From Sinorhizobium sp. B11 (GTDB taxonomy: Bacteria; Pseudomonadota; Alphaproteobacteria; Rhizobiales; Rhizobiaceae), in the NCBI GenBank assembly GCA_039725955.1, contig CP091034.1:4460001-4524000 (forward strand): DNA of 64,000 bases, read 5' to 3'. Under the pieces are notes generated by a model. That model did not search any database. It had not been told where the DNA came from and saw only the letters and a program-made list of their open reading frames with translations. Shown here piece by piece: positions 10,401 through 18,792 of this stretch. The position numbers were made by a program, and so were the translations under genes. How positions within the stretch are numbered: the first letter of the stretch is position 1; each line of letters begins with the position of its first letter.

Positions 10401-13400
10401 GAAGCTGCATGTCGGGATAGACGAGATGACGGCCGAGATGCTGGAATGCTACCGCTTGCTGCGAACTGACACCGACATGGCGCATCTGCACCTGTGTGCG
10501 CGTCCAGGCCTGGATGAGCTCATGATTGAAGGCATCCGGATGGCGGTAGCGTTCGACCGCCTTGTCCACCTCGGCACGATCAGGTGCTGCAATCGTCCAG
10601 AAGATCACGCTGATCTTCTTGCCGGCCGGCACGCGCACTGTCCGGCGCAACGACAGGACAGGATCCAGCGTGAAACCGTCAATGCCGGAAAGGCGGACAC
10701 CCGGATCAAAGGCAGCGGCATTCGAAAGGCTGCGACCACGACCGATGAACGCCCGCCGCTCGGTTTCGAATTCGGTGTGACGCGTGTCGCCGGCGTTGTC
10801 GACGATCAGATGCGCGATACTCATGTTCGGCTCGTTCGGATCACGCTTGTTGCGTTCGGCGCGGATGACGTCACCGCGCTTATCGATCTCCGTTCTGACG
10901 AACATGCGAGCGAAAGCCGGATGCGCGTTGTCCGTCTCGTCGGATGTGATGACCGGCTCCATATAGGAGGTTACTTCGATGAAGCGATCTTCGGCACCCA
11001 TGTTGAACAATGTCAGGCGGCGGGCCTCCGCATCATGCTCGGTGGCAACGATACATTCGACCTCGCTCAGGAGCTCGCCAAGAACCTTTGTGAACACGGC
11101 CTTCTCGTCAGCAAATTCCACTCTGACCGCCTCACCTTCCACGCTCTTCGGCTCCGCTGTCGCCGACCACCATTCATTGGTCGCCGTATCGCGCAGGAAA
11201 ATGAAATTACCCCAGCGGTCTTCGGTCGGATCTGGCTTCCAACGGGAAACGGATAGGCCGTTCCAACGGGCGTAACCCGCACCTGTTGCCGTCAACATTA
11301 GGGAATAATGACCGTTCGACAGGAAAACGAGCTCTCGTTCGCGCGAAGCCGGATCGTCGACTTTGCGGATCACGGGGCGCATCAGATCGTCCTGGATGCT
11401 GGCAGGCGTATTGGATTCATCCTTGCCGCTCATGACCGGAATGTCGCGCGGTGCTTTTTCCTGCAGCAGCAGTTCAGCCGCTTCGATGACCGGATCAGAG
11501 TGGAAGAGTTCACGCAGGTGGCCGTTGAAGGCAACGTTGGCGACAGCCGCGATCGACATGCCGTGGTGGTGGGCATAGTAATTGTAGACGACCGCACACT
11601 TCTTGCCCTCGGGTACGCGGGTCGGCGTGAAGTCGACGGCGTCGTGAAAGCCGAACTTGCCGAGAGCGCCAAGCTTGCGAAGCCTTTGCAGGTTTTCGAG
11701 CGATGCTTCCGGATAGTACTGGCTGGCGAGCAGCGAAGCATAGGGTGCGATGACGGCATTGTGGCCGAGACCGCGCTTCAGGCCAAGCGTCGGCACGCCG
11801 AAGTTCGTGTACTGATAGTTGAGGTTACGGTCGCGGGCATTAAAGGCCGCTTCCGAGATGCCCCATGGTGTGCCGAGCTTGCGGGCATGGTTCATCTGTT
11901 CGACAACGACGAGATTATTGGTCTGGTTGAGGATGCCTCCACCGCGCTCCTGCATGACGAGTGGCGGCATCAGATATTCGAACATCGAGCCCGACCAGGA
12001 GACCAGCGCGCCACGAGCACCAACCGGTACGACCTGGCGGCCGAGCTTGTACCAATGCTCCGTCGGCAGATCGCCCTTGGCGATACCGAAGAGCGACGTA
12101 AGACGGCATTCCGAAGCCAGAAGATCATAGCATGCCGCGTCGAGCTCGCCGCTTTCCACGCGGTAACCGATCGACAGAAGGCGACGCTCCGGACGAAACA
12201 GAAAGCCGAAATCCATCGAAAAGGCGAGATCGCGAGCCTTGTCGCGGAGCGCTATCAGGCGGGGCCGCAATGCGTCGATATTGGAAAGGTCGAAGGTACT
12301 GTCGGCGATATGTGCCTCACAGACCTTGACCAGTGACACCGCCCAGGCCGTGACTTCTTCCGTCTGCTTCGACTTCACTTCGTGATGCAGGTTGCCGGCG
12401 AGGTTCTGAATGTCGCGCGCCAGGACCGTAAGGTTGATCACACGGATGGAGGCAAATTCATGCTCGCGTTTGACGGCAGCAAGCGCATTCTGGAAGCCGG
12501 CTATGCGCTCTTCCAGACGGCGACGCAACGGCCGCACGGTCTTGCGATCATCAGGCAGGTCGGCCAGCACTTCACCGAGAATGCCGACGGTGTCACCCAC
12601 ACCGTCGAGATTGCCCTGGACATGCGCCGAAGGTGCTTCCGCCCAATCGCGGCACGCTGAGGAAATGGCAATCAGGTGACCGGCGAGATTTCCGCTGTCG
12701 ACTGCAGAGACATAACGAGGTGCAAGCGCCTCAAGCGTATCGGTGTGATACCAGTTGAAAAGATGGCCACGGAACTTCTCCATGCGGTCGACCGTGGAGA
12801 TGGTCTGCTCCAGGCGCTCGATCGTCTCCTGGAAGGAGAACCATCCGAAATGGCGTCCCGAAATGACGGACAGCAGATAAACGCCGATATTTGTGGGCGA
12901 AGTGCGCGTCGCGACGATGACGTGGGGCGTTTCCTGCACGTTGTCGGGCGGCAGATAGTTCTGCTCCGCCGTCGTGAAAGTCTCGAAGTAGCGCCAGGTG
13001 CGGCGCGCGATCTTGCGCAACTCGCTGGAAACTGCATCCGGCACGTCAAGCCGGTCTTCCGTCTCGGCCGACTGGCTCACATACCAGGCGACAGCCGGCG
13101 AAAAGATCCAGAGCAGCGCGAAGGGAATGCCGACAAGGAAAGAGTCACTGCCGGACAATGCGGCGAGGGCGACCGACAAAATCGCCAGAACCGGAGCGTG
13201 CCAAATCGCTCTGTAATAGGAGAGGATGGTGCCCTGCTTCCCGGCCCCGACACTGGCAGCGGTACGCCATTGCAAGAGAAGCTTGCGGCTGACGAAGAGG
13301 CGGTAGAGTGATCGGCCGATCGCATCCACCGTCATGCAGACGGTGTCGGCGATGAAGATGATGCGCAAAGCCACCTGAGCATTGGCGGCCGCGATATCCG

Positions 13401-16008
13401 ACCAGACAGTATAAAGATGGGCGCTGGCGACTGTATCGCTGCTGCGCGGCATGATGCCACTGATGAGCGACAGGGTCGGGGCCACAAACAGGCAGAAGAT
13501 CAAAAGGATCTGCCAGATCAATGCCCCGAAAGGCTCCATCAGATACCAGCCGAGCACCGATGCAAGAAACCAAGCGATCGGTGTCAGCGACCGACGCAGA
13601 TTGTCGAACATTTTCCAGCGCCCAAGCGCGGTGACGCCGTATTTCGGATTGAAAAGGTAGGGCAGGAGCTGCCAATCGCCCCGCGCCCAGCGGTGCTGGC
13701 GCGAGGTTTCGACTTCGTAGCGTATGGGAAAGTCCTCGACGAGTTCGAGATCTGTGACGAGCGCGCAACGCGCCATTGAACCTTCGAGAAGATCATGGCT
13801 GAGCACCGAATTCTCTTCGATCCGCCCCTTCAGTGAACCCTCGAAGGCATCGACGTGATAGAGCCCTTTTCCGGTGAACGTGCCTTCGCCGACAAGATCC
13901 TGATAGACATCCGAAACCGTAAAGACATAGGGATCGAGACCGCGATTGATCGAAAAGATGCGTTGAAAGACCGACGCATCCTTGCCTGTCGTCAGTGACG
14001 GCGTCACGCGCGGCTGCAGGACGCCGTAGCCGCTTTCGACGCGTCCGCTTTCCGGGTCGATGACAGGGCGATTGATCGGGTGGTGGAGCTTGCCGACGAG
14101 TTTGGTGACGCTGTCACGCATCAGGCGCGTATCGGCATCGAGCGTCATGACATATTCGACATCGGCCGGGACGGTGTTGGCGCCCGGCAGATAGGTCGTA
14201 TCGCGATCACCACGCAATAGCAGGTTCAGCTCGTGCAGCTTGCCGCGCTTGCGCTCCCAGCCCATCCATACGCCTTCAGAGGGATTATAGAGGCGGCGGC
14301 GGTGCAGCAGATAAAAGCGCGTCTTGCCGTCATGGGCATAACGGGCCGAGAGATTGGCGACTTCCCGGCGCGCATATTCCAGCACTTCGAGATCGGCTGA
14401 AGTTTCCTCAACCTCGCTATCCGGCCAGTCGCTCAGCAGCGCAAAATAGATCTCACCGCGCGGATTGGCGAAATAGTGGACCTCGAGATTGCGTACCATC
14501 TCGTCGACACTATCGCGATTGGAAATCAAGCACGGCACGACGAGGAGCGTGCGTGCATCCTCGGGAATGCCCTGCTTGAATTCATAGCCGACAAGCCGCG
14601 CCGGCGTGACGAAGAAAGAGAGGACGGTATTGAACAGGCCGCTCGCTCCATCGGAAGCGGGCAGCGAGAAGAGGATCAGCAGCAAGGCGATTTCAATCGG
14701 CCCCATGCCGGCACTGACCATGAAGCTTCCAATGACGGTCATGGCGGCGATGGTGACGAGCACGATCGGAACGGCGATAGCCATCCAGTTGAACTTTCGC
14801 ACCGAGCGGGCGAGACGTTGCGCCAGCGTTGGACGATAGTTTGCGCGCGCCTCGAGCTTCAGGCGTTGAGTGCCTGCTATGAACTCGCCGACATTTGGCT
14901 GCTGCAGTGGTCGCTCATCGGAAAGCCTCGATTCCGCGACCATGTCCACGGCAAGCTTGGCGATTTCCACTTCGCTCAGCGGCGAGTGCATGGCAAGCTT
15001 CTCGATCTGTTTGCGATAGGTATTGCGCGAGCCGGAATCGAGATCGCCATAATCCGAATGATCCCAGAGCAGCCTGTCGACATGACTGACCTGCTCGACC
15101 CAGACGGACCAGTCCGCATCGTTTATCTCCCGCAGACTGCGGATGATGTTACCCATCATGACATTGCCGGAGGAGAGCCGGCTGTGTTCCGCCATCAGCG
15201 TTTCTTCGCTGTCACGACCGAGTTTCTCGAGCCGCTCATCGAGCCATGAAAGGGCGAGGCTCGAAGTCCGCGAGCCATCACGCATGCGATAGAGAAACTG
15301 CGTCGAAAACGTATTGTCCTCGGCAAACTCCTCGAGCGTCTTCAGATAGGCAGCGGCCTTTGCCGTATCGGCAAGGCGCACCAGCTCGTCCGCGGCCTCA
15401 TTGGCACGGCGGCGCAGGCGGCGGCTACGCTCGACGCGGCTCGAAATACGCCGGAGATTTTCGACGAGCACGAAGCGTACCAGCGTCGGCAAAGCCCAAA
15501 GCTCGCCGATCTTCAGCGTCTCATGCTGCTGGAAGCCTTCGACCAGCGCCGTCAGGCTTTCCTCTGAGACGGTGCTGTGGGTATGGGCGACATAGAGCCA
15601 GGCGAGGACAAGCGTGCGTGGAATCCCGACACCGTCGACCTTCATCAACGGCAGTTCGCGATAGAAGCGGCGCGGGAAATCGCGGCGGACCTCGTGAATG
15701 GCCTCTTCGATGATATAATGGTTGTCGAGCAGCCATTCCGCCGCTGGCGTAATCGTCTCTCCGGCTTCGACATCGGTTGCGGTCGTGCGGTAGACGCGCA
15801 GGATTTCCTTCTCGTTCTCCCTGTTGCGCGCGAAGAAGTCGAAAGGTGCGAAGGCAGGCAGCGCGCTGACGGCATTGCGGGCTACATCTTCGCCCAGCAC
15901 CCTGATGTCTTCGTTGGACAGATAGGTCGAGCGGATCGAGTCGCTTTGGTCGATCTGCTTCTTGTCGGACTCGCGCGACGGGCTTGGAGACGGGCTGGAA
16001 ATGTTCAT
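7471..16008 (-). CDS. ndvB: Cyclic beta-1,2-glucan synthase NdvB
   Basis: Giant inner-membrane enzyme (2845 aa, the usual size for NdvB/ChvB) that initiates on itself, elongates and cyclises beta-1,2-glucan from UDP-glucose. An N-terminal soluble part of about 400 residues precedes the first membrane segments (AVPIVLVTIAAMTVIGSFMV). The glycosyltransferase domain has TLDADTRL near residue 625 and the QHRWARGDWQ motif near 770, followed by a second membrane cluster. A glycoamylase-like segment follows (GRHFGWFSFQETIERLEQT). The C-terminal half is a GH94-type phosphorylase module with GGDWNDGMNRVG near 2530, which trims chain length. I start at ATG 16008 (MNISSPSPSP); an in-frame TTG 8 codons upstream is an alternative. 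Confidence 0.96.
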   Translation of the reverse strand: MNISSPSPSPSRESDKKQIDQSDSIRSTYLSNEDIRVLGEDVARNAVSALPAFAPFDFFARNRENEKEILRVYRTTATDVEAGETITPAAEWLLDNHYIIEEAIHEVRRDFPRRFYRELPLMKVDGVGIPRTLVLAWLYVAHTHSTVSEESLTALVEGFQQHETLKIGELWALPTLVRFVLVENLRRISSRVERSRRLRRRANEAADELVRLADTAKAAAYLKTLEEFAEDNTFSTQFLYRMRDGSRTSSLALSWLDERLEKLGRDSEETLMAEHSRLSSGNVMMGNIIRSLREINDADWSVWVEQVSHVDRLLWDHSDYGDLDSGSRNTYRKQIEKLAMHSPLSEVEIAKLAVDMVAESRLSDERPLQQPNVGEFIAGTQRLKLEARANYRPTLAQRLARSVRKFNWMAIAVPIVLVTIAAMTVIGSFMVSAGMGPIEIALLLILFSLPASDGASGLFNTVLSFFVTPARLVGYEFKQGIPEDARTLLVVPCLISNRDSVDEMVRNLEVHYFANPRGEIYFALLSDWPDSEVEETSADLEVLEYARREVANLSARYAHDGKTRFYLLHRRRLYNPSEGVWMGWERKRGKLHELNLLLRGDRDTTYLPGANTVPADVEYVMTLDADTRLMRDSVTKLVGKLHHPINRPVIDPESGRVESGYGVLQPRVTPSLTTGKDASVFQRIFSINRGLDPYVFTVSDVYQDLVGEGTFTGKGLYHVDAFEGSLKGRIEENSVLSHDLLEGSMARCALVTDLELVEDFPIRYEVETSRQHRWARGDWQLLPYLFNPKYGVTALGRWKMFDNLRRSLTPIAWFLASVLGWYLMEPFGALIWQILLIFCLFVAPTLSLISGIMPRSSDTVASAHLYTVWSDIAAANAQVALRIIFIADTVCMTVDAIGRSLYRLFVSRKLLLQWRTAASVGAGKQGTILSYYRAIWHAPVLAILSVALAALSGSDSFLVGIPFALLWIFSPAVAWYVSQSAETEDRLDVPDAVSSELRKIARRTWRYFETFTTAEQNYLPPDNVQETPHVIVATRTSPTNIGVYLLSVISGRHFGWFSFQETIERLEQTISTVDRMEKFRGHLFNWYHTDTLEALAPRYVSAVDSGNLAGHLIAISSACRDWAEAPSAHVQGNLDGVGDTVGILGEVLADLPDDRKTVRPLRRRLEERIAGFQNALAAVKREHEFASIRVINLTVLARDIQNLAGNLHHEVKSKQTEEVTAWAVSLVKVCEAHIADSTFDLSNIDALRPRLIALRDKARDLAFSMDFGFLFRPERRLLSIGYRVESGELDAACYDLLASECRLTSLFGIAKGDLPTEHWYKLGRQVVPVGARGALVSWSGSMFEYLMPPLVMQERGGGILNQTNNLVVVEQMNHARKLGTPWGISEAAFNARDRNLNYQYTNFGVPTLGLKRGLGHNAVIAPYASLLASQYYPEASLENLQRLRKLGALGKFGFHDAVDFTPTRVPEGKKCAVVYNYYAHHHGMSIAAVANVAFNGHLRELFHSDPVIEAAELLLQEKAPRDIPVMSGKDESNTPASIQDDLMRPVIRKVDDPASRERELVFLSNGHYSLMLTATGAGYARWNGLSVSRWKPDPTEDRWGNFIFLRDTATNEWWSATAEPKSVEGEAVRVEFADEKAVFTKVLGELLSEVECIVATEHDAEARRLTLFNMGAEDRFIEVTSYMEPVITSDETDNAHPAFARMFVRTEIDKRGDVIRAERNKRDPNEPNMSIAHLIVDNAGDTRHTEFETERRAFIGRGRSLSNAAAFDPGVRLSGIDGFTLDPVLSLRRTVRVPAGKKISVIFWTIAAPDRAEVDKAVERYRHPDAFNHELIQAWTRTQVQMRHVGVSSQQAVAFQHLGRHLVYPDMQLRGDYRAVSAGMQSQSALWPLAISGDFPIFTLRIDDDMDLEVAREALLAQEYLRSRGVAADLVIMNERASSYAQDMQHALDAMCENVRRLGQADGLRQHIFAVRKDLMEDSTYEALIAASRVTLHAKNGKVVDQINRARVLSVPLKEMPEIAEKAERALTPVKRIPPLPAPSIKTVAIEEEGDLDFWNGIGGFAHDSNEYVVRLPGGQATPQPWINVISNERFGFHVSAEGAGFTWSVNSRDYQLTPWSNDAVINRPGEALYLTDLESGAVMTPFAGLSRRNDIRFEARHGLGYSTFSTTQHEIALEVTQTVDREKPVKLQRLRLRNAGSASRKLRLYAYVEWILGNNPQKTASFILSKLDEETGALFATNPYSIDYSGRTAFFAASETISSFSASRREFIGRSGRIEAPVAVTTATALSGSVGLDGDPAAILAIDIELGAGEERNITFFLGDASTEEDARTLLTNIRESSFDEAVKANRDFWQEFTGKLQISTPDQGMNKLINIWLPYQSLGCRIMARTAFYQASGAFGFRDQLQDTLAFVLQEPELARRQIINAASRQFREGDVQHWWLPGTGAGVRTTISDDVVWLAYAIDHYCSVSSDKSVLDEQLAFLEGPALLEGQHDSFFKPEVSEDTASIYEHAALGLDLAIARKGTNGLPLFLGGDWNDGMNRVGIDGKGTSVWLGWLLAGTLRSFIPYAEERGDKPRVERWNAHLVDLKKALETVAWDGDYYRRGTFDDGTPLGSTESLECQIDSIAQSWSVLSGEGDPGRAAKAMDAVLERLVDEDARIIRLFTPPFERSLKDPGYIKAYPPGVRENGGQYTHASTWVVMALAELKRGDDALRCFQILNPITHSLNKAAAERYRVEPYVVAADVYGHAPYVGRGGWTWYTGSAGWLYRAAVEGILGIRLKGGQLFVNPSLPSNWDGFAAEIERDGGKYRISVSKASNAGGYSVSIDGSEVANPQEGYPVGQQQSPS

Positions 16009-16285
16009 GGGTTCGGTTCTGGATCCAAACAACTCTGCGATTTTGGCTAGGTCTGCACTGCTTGCGATGACTGTCGCGTGAACGGGTCAGTCATCTTCGA
16101 CGGCCGGCAAAAGCAGGATCATCAGACGGTTCGCACAGTTTTCGGCGATAAATCGTCCGGCTCCATGGCATGACTTTGCGGATGGTCATGGCTATCCGAC
16201 GCCCCTGCGAAGCCACTGGGGAAACTTGGACACGATCGAAATAATTCAAGGCAATGACCACCTCGCGCTTTCCGCCGTCGGCATG

Positions 16286-16315
16286 AAAAAGGCGCATGGA
16301 CATATCCATGCGCCT
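16286..16315 (-). terminator. Terminator downstream of the 25-aa membrane microprotein gene
   Basis: On the minus strand a perfect 11-bp stem (AGGCGCATGGA / TCCATGCGCCT) with a 4-base loop is followed by TTTT. It lies 52 bp past the stop of the 25-codon ORF, which supports that ORF being transcribed as its own unit, separate from ndvB. Confidence 0.85.
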
Positions 16316-16366
16316 GCGCGGCGTTCCCGGCGCGATCCGCGCCCCACGCCTACTTTCGGCAATGGG

Positions 16367-16444
16367 CTAGACTGCGTGGAACAGGTAAAGAAGGATGATG
16401 ATGGGGATCGGTATACCGAGCAACCACAGCAGGATGCCTTTCAT
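16367..16444 (-). CDS. 25-residue hydrophobic membrane microprotein
   Basis: The peptide begins MKGILLWLLGIPIPIIILLY and is one transmembrane helix with a Pro-Ile-Pro kink and almost no soluble part. The ATG at 16444 has AGGAGA at ideal distance; an ATG two codons upstream sits too close to that site. A strong terminator follows. The sequence resembles tiny membrane peptides I recall as widespread in Proteobacteria genomes, but no function is known to me. Being framed by a ribosome-binding site and a terminator makes it more than a chance ORF. Confidence 0.72.
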   Translation of the reverse strand: MKGILLWLLGIPIPIIILLYLFHAV

Positions 16445-16564
16445 GACCATTCTCCTATGAACACCGAAGTGTCAGGAGAATGCTGATGCATCCTAATTGT
16501 TCCGGACGGACATATGCTCGATCAGGCGAGCACCATCAAAGTGGCGCTCGAGGACGTGCCGGCA

Positions 16565-16729
16565 TCAGCCGACGACGCCGCAAACCATGGCGACAACGAA
16601 AAGGAAAGCCGCCGTGAAAAGTGTTGCATGGATCGCGGTCTGGATTCTGTGCCGCGTGGTGACCGGCTTCTTCGCCGGTACGGATCCGTACTGGTTCACA
16701 TGAGTATGCGAAATACCCAGATTTGCCAT
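16565..16729 (-). CDS. Small single-span membrane protein (54 aa)
   Basis: MANLGISHTHVNQYGSVPAK... is 54 residues, with a basic middle (RHRIQTAIHA) followed by one C-terminal transmembrane helix (TLFTAAFLFVVAMVCGVVG), suggesting a tail-anchored inner-membrane peptide. GGAGGCGACAC precedes the ATG at 16729, so I prefer this to the longer 94-codon reading. It lies between the 25-aa and 62-aa small genes, all minus strand upstream of ndvB. Function unknown. Confidence 0.68.
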   Translation of the reverse strand: MANLGISHTHVNQYGSVPAKKPVTTRHRIQTAIHATLFTAAFLFVVAMVCGVVG

Positions 16730-16861
16730 GTGTCGCCTCCGTCTGTTTGTTTTGCGGCCGAATTGCTGGCTCGCATTTATATTCTTATATTCCCTATAAG
16801 GTAGGTAGAGATAAAATTCCGTCCAGAGCAGACGGAAGAGAAAATCCACCCAGGCGTCAAC

Positions 16862-17050
16862 TTAGCAGAGCGTGCGCCATGCCCAGATCCAGGAGCGCTC
16901 AACGGCACCATCGCTCTGGGGTGCATTGGGAGATGTTTCGATCAACCGGCGATCCTTTTCCGCCGGGATGGTCACGGAGGAGGTATCCCTCCGCTCCGCC
17001 TTAACCGGAGGATCGAGGTAACCCATGGTCATCCCACCGAGAAAGAACAT
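16862..17050 (-). CDS. Hypothetical small protein (62 aa)
   Basis: The product (MFFLGGMTMGYLDPPVKAER...SWIWAWRTLC) is not recognised. It has a short hydrophobic start, a charged middle and a tryptophan-rich tail. A strong ribosome-binding site (GGAGGTTGAGGC before ATG) is the main support. Stop and start positions fit a minus-strand run of small genes between the peptide ABC operon and ndvB. Confidence 0.5.
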   Translation of the reverse strand: MFFLGGMTMGYLDPPVKAERRDTSSVTIPAEKDRRLIETSPNAPQSDGAVERSWIWAWRTLC

Positions 17051-17190
17051 GCCTCAACCTCCATCGATCACGAAAGCTAACGGTCGTTAACGGGATCATG
17101 ACAGAACCAAGGCAGCTGTCAATAGTCTAGTCGAATGGTCGTGTTTTAGGAAAACATTATCCTTAACGCCGATGCCTTGCGAAGTTTTTC

Positions 17191-17221
17191 AAAGGCTTGA
17201 AAACATTGGCTTTCAAGCCTT
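17191..17221 (-). terminator. Hairpin at the end of the oligopeptide ABC operon
   Basis: Perfect 11-bp inverted repeat AAGGCTTGAAA / TTTCAAGCCTT overlapping the last codons of the final ATPase gene. The T tract after it on the minus strand is short, so termination efficiency is uncertain. Confidence 0.55.
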
Positions 17222-17962
17222 CACGAAACCCTTGCTCGCGATCATCAAATTTCGCGTGTACTCCTCGTGAACGCTCCCGGCGGCAAGTTCGGCCGATGTC
17301 AGCCGTTCAACAACAGCGCCGCCGCGCATCACGGCAAGCCTCTCGCACATGTGGGTGATGACCCCGAGATCGTGGCTGACCATGACGAACGTCAGTTTCC
17401 TGTCACGGCGGATCTGTTCCAGAAGGTTGAGGACTTCGGCTTGGACGGAGGCGTCGAGCGCCGACGTCGGCTCATCGAGCAGCAGGATCGACGGCTCGAC
17501 GATCAGGGCGCGGGCGATCGCCACACGCTGCCGCTGGCCTCCGGAAAGCTGATGCGGGTAACGGAAGCGAAAGCCGTTGCCGAGCCCGACCTCGTCGAGT
17601 GCCCTGGCAATGCGCTTCTCGCCGTCGCCGATACCGTGGATGGCGAGCGGCTCCAGAAGCAGCCGGTCGACGGTCTGGCGGGGATGCAGCGAGCCATAGG
17701 GATCCTGAAAGACCATCTGGACGCCTCGGTAGAAGCTTCTGCTTCGCTTCGAGCCTTTAAGCACCTCGCCATGGATGTGGATCGTTCCCTCACTGACCGG
17801 CGCAAGCCCGGCGACCGCGCGCAGCAGCGTCGACTTGCCCGAGCCGGACTCACCGACGAGGCCAAAGGATTCGCCGCTCTCGATGGAAACGCTCACGTCT
17901 TTCAACGCATGGAAATGGTCATAGACGACACCGAGATGGTCTGCAGACAGCGCTGTACTCAT
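17213..17962 (-). CDS. Oligopeptide/dipeptide ABC transporter ATPase (DppF/OppF-like)
   Basis: 249-residue ATPase that powers peptide import at the inner membrane. Walker A GESGSGKST, Q-loop VFQDPYGSLHPRQ, signature LSGGQRQRVAIARAL, Walker B ILLLDEPTSALD and the H-loop VSHDLGV are all intact. The start at 17962 overlaps the preceding gene's stop as ATGA, the same junction seen throughout this operon; a GTG three codons upstream is less likely. Last gene of the dipeptidase-SBP-B-C-D-F operon. It lacks the long C-terminal oligopeptide extension of some family members. Confidence 0.93.
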   Translation of the reverse strand: MSTALSADHLGVVYDHFHALKDVSVSIESGESFGLVGESGSGKSTLLRAVAGLAPVSEGTIHIHGEVLKGSKRSRSFYRGVQMVFQDPYGSLHPRQTVDRLLLEPLAIHGIGDGEKRIARALDEVGLGNGFRFRYPHQLSGGQRQRVAIARALIVEPSILLLDEPTSALDASVQAEVLNLLEQIRRDRKLTFVMVSHDLGVITHMCERLAVMRGGAVVERLTSAELAAGSVHEEYTRNLMIASKGFVKA

Positions 17963-18792
17963 GCCGCCCACTCCGACTTACGGTCAAGGACCGGCAGCGG
18001 ATGCCGATCTTCACCGATCTGCGGCATGCAGTTCAACAAGCCCTGCGTATAGGGATGCTTCGCATTGCGAAGCTCAGATGCGGCTATCTCTTCGACAATG
18101 CGGCCAGCATACATGACGATGACGCGGTCGCAGAAGGAGGAAACGAGCCTCAGGTCGTGAGAGACGAAAATCAATCCCATGCCACGCTCGGACACCAGCC
18201 GGTCCATGATCCTCAGGACATCGAGCTGGACTGTTACGTCGAGCGCCGAGGTAGGCTCGTCGGCGATCAGGAGTTCCGGCCCGGCGATCAGCATCATCGC
18301 GATCATTGCGCGCTGACCCATGCCGCCCGAAACTTCGTGGGGATACAGATCGAAGACGCGCTGGGGATCGCGGATCTGCACCGCTTGCAGCATGTCGAGC
18401 GCACGGTCTCGTGCCTCGCCTCTGCCGATCCTCTCATGCGTGCGCAGGGTTTCGCAGATCTGCTTGCCGATGGTCATCACCGGGTCGAGTGAATATTTCG
18501 GATCCTGCAGGATCATCGCGATACGTTTGCCGCGCAGCTTGCGCCGTTCGGCCGCCGACGCCTTCAGCAGATCGATGCCGCTGAAATCCAGCGTGTCGGC
18601 CGTGACGACACCGTGCTTCGGCGTCAGGCCCATGATGGCGCGGCCCGTCTGCGACTTGCCGGAACCGGATTCGCCGACGATGCCGAGCCGCTCCTTGCCG
18701 AGCGTGAAGGAGACGCCACGCACGGCTTCGATGACACCGGTCCGGGTCGGGTAGCTGACGCGCAGGTTTTTCACGGTTAGAAGCGAACTCAT
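17959..18792 (-). CDS. Oligopeptide/dipeptide ABC transporter ATPase (DppD/OppD-like)
   Basis: 277-residue partner ATPase of the peptide importer. Walker A GESGSGKSQ, signature VSGGMGQRAMIAMML (a variant of LSGGQ), Walker B LLIADEPTSALD and the H-loop VSHDLRL are present. The C-terminal oligopeptide-transporter extension (HPYTQGLLNCMPQIGEDRHPLPVL) marks the DppD subtype. Joined to both neighbours by ATGA overlaps, so it is translationally coupled. Confidence 0.93.
   Translation of the reverse strand: MSSLLTVKNLRVSYPTRTGVIEAVRGVSFTLGKERLGIVGESGSGKSQTGRAIMGLTPKHGVVTADTLDFSGIDLLKASAAERRKLRGKRIAMILQDPKYSLDPVMTIGKQICETLRTHERIGRGEARDRALDMLQAVQIRDPQRVFDLYPHEVSGGMGQRAMIAMMLIAGPELLIADEPTSALDVTVQLDVLRIMDRLVSERGMGLIFVSHDLRLVSSFCDRVIVMYAGRIVEEIAASELRNAKHPYTQGLLNCMPQIGEDRHPLPVLDRKSEWAA

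Noticed and set aside
16091..16309. Minus-strand ORF of 72 codons
   Set aside because: Its 5' part lies in the terminator of the 25-aa gene, no ribosome-binding site, no recognisable product.
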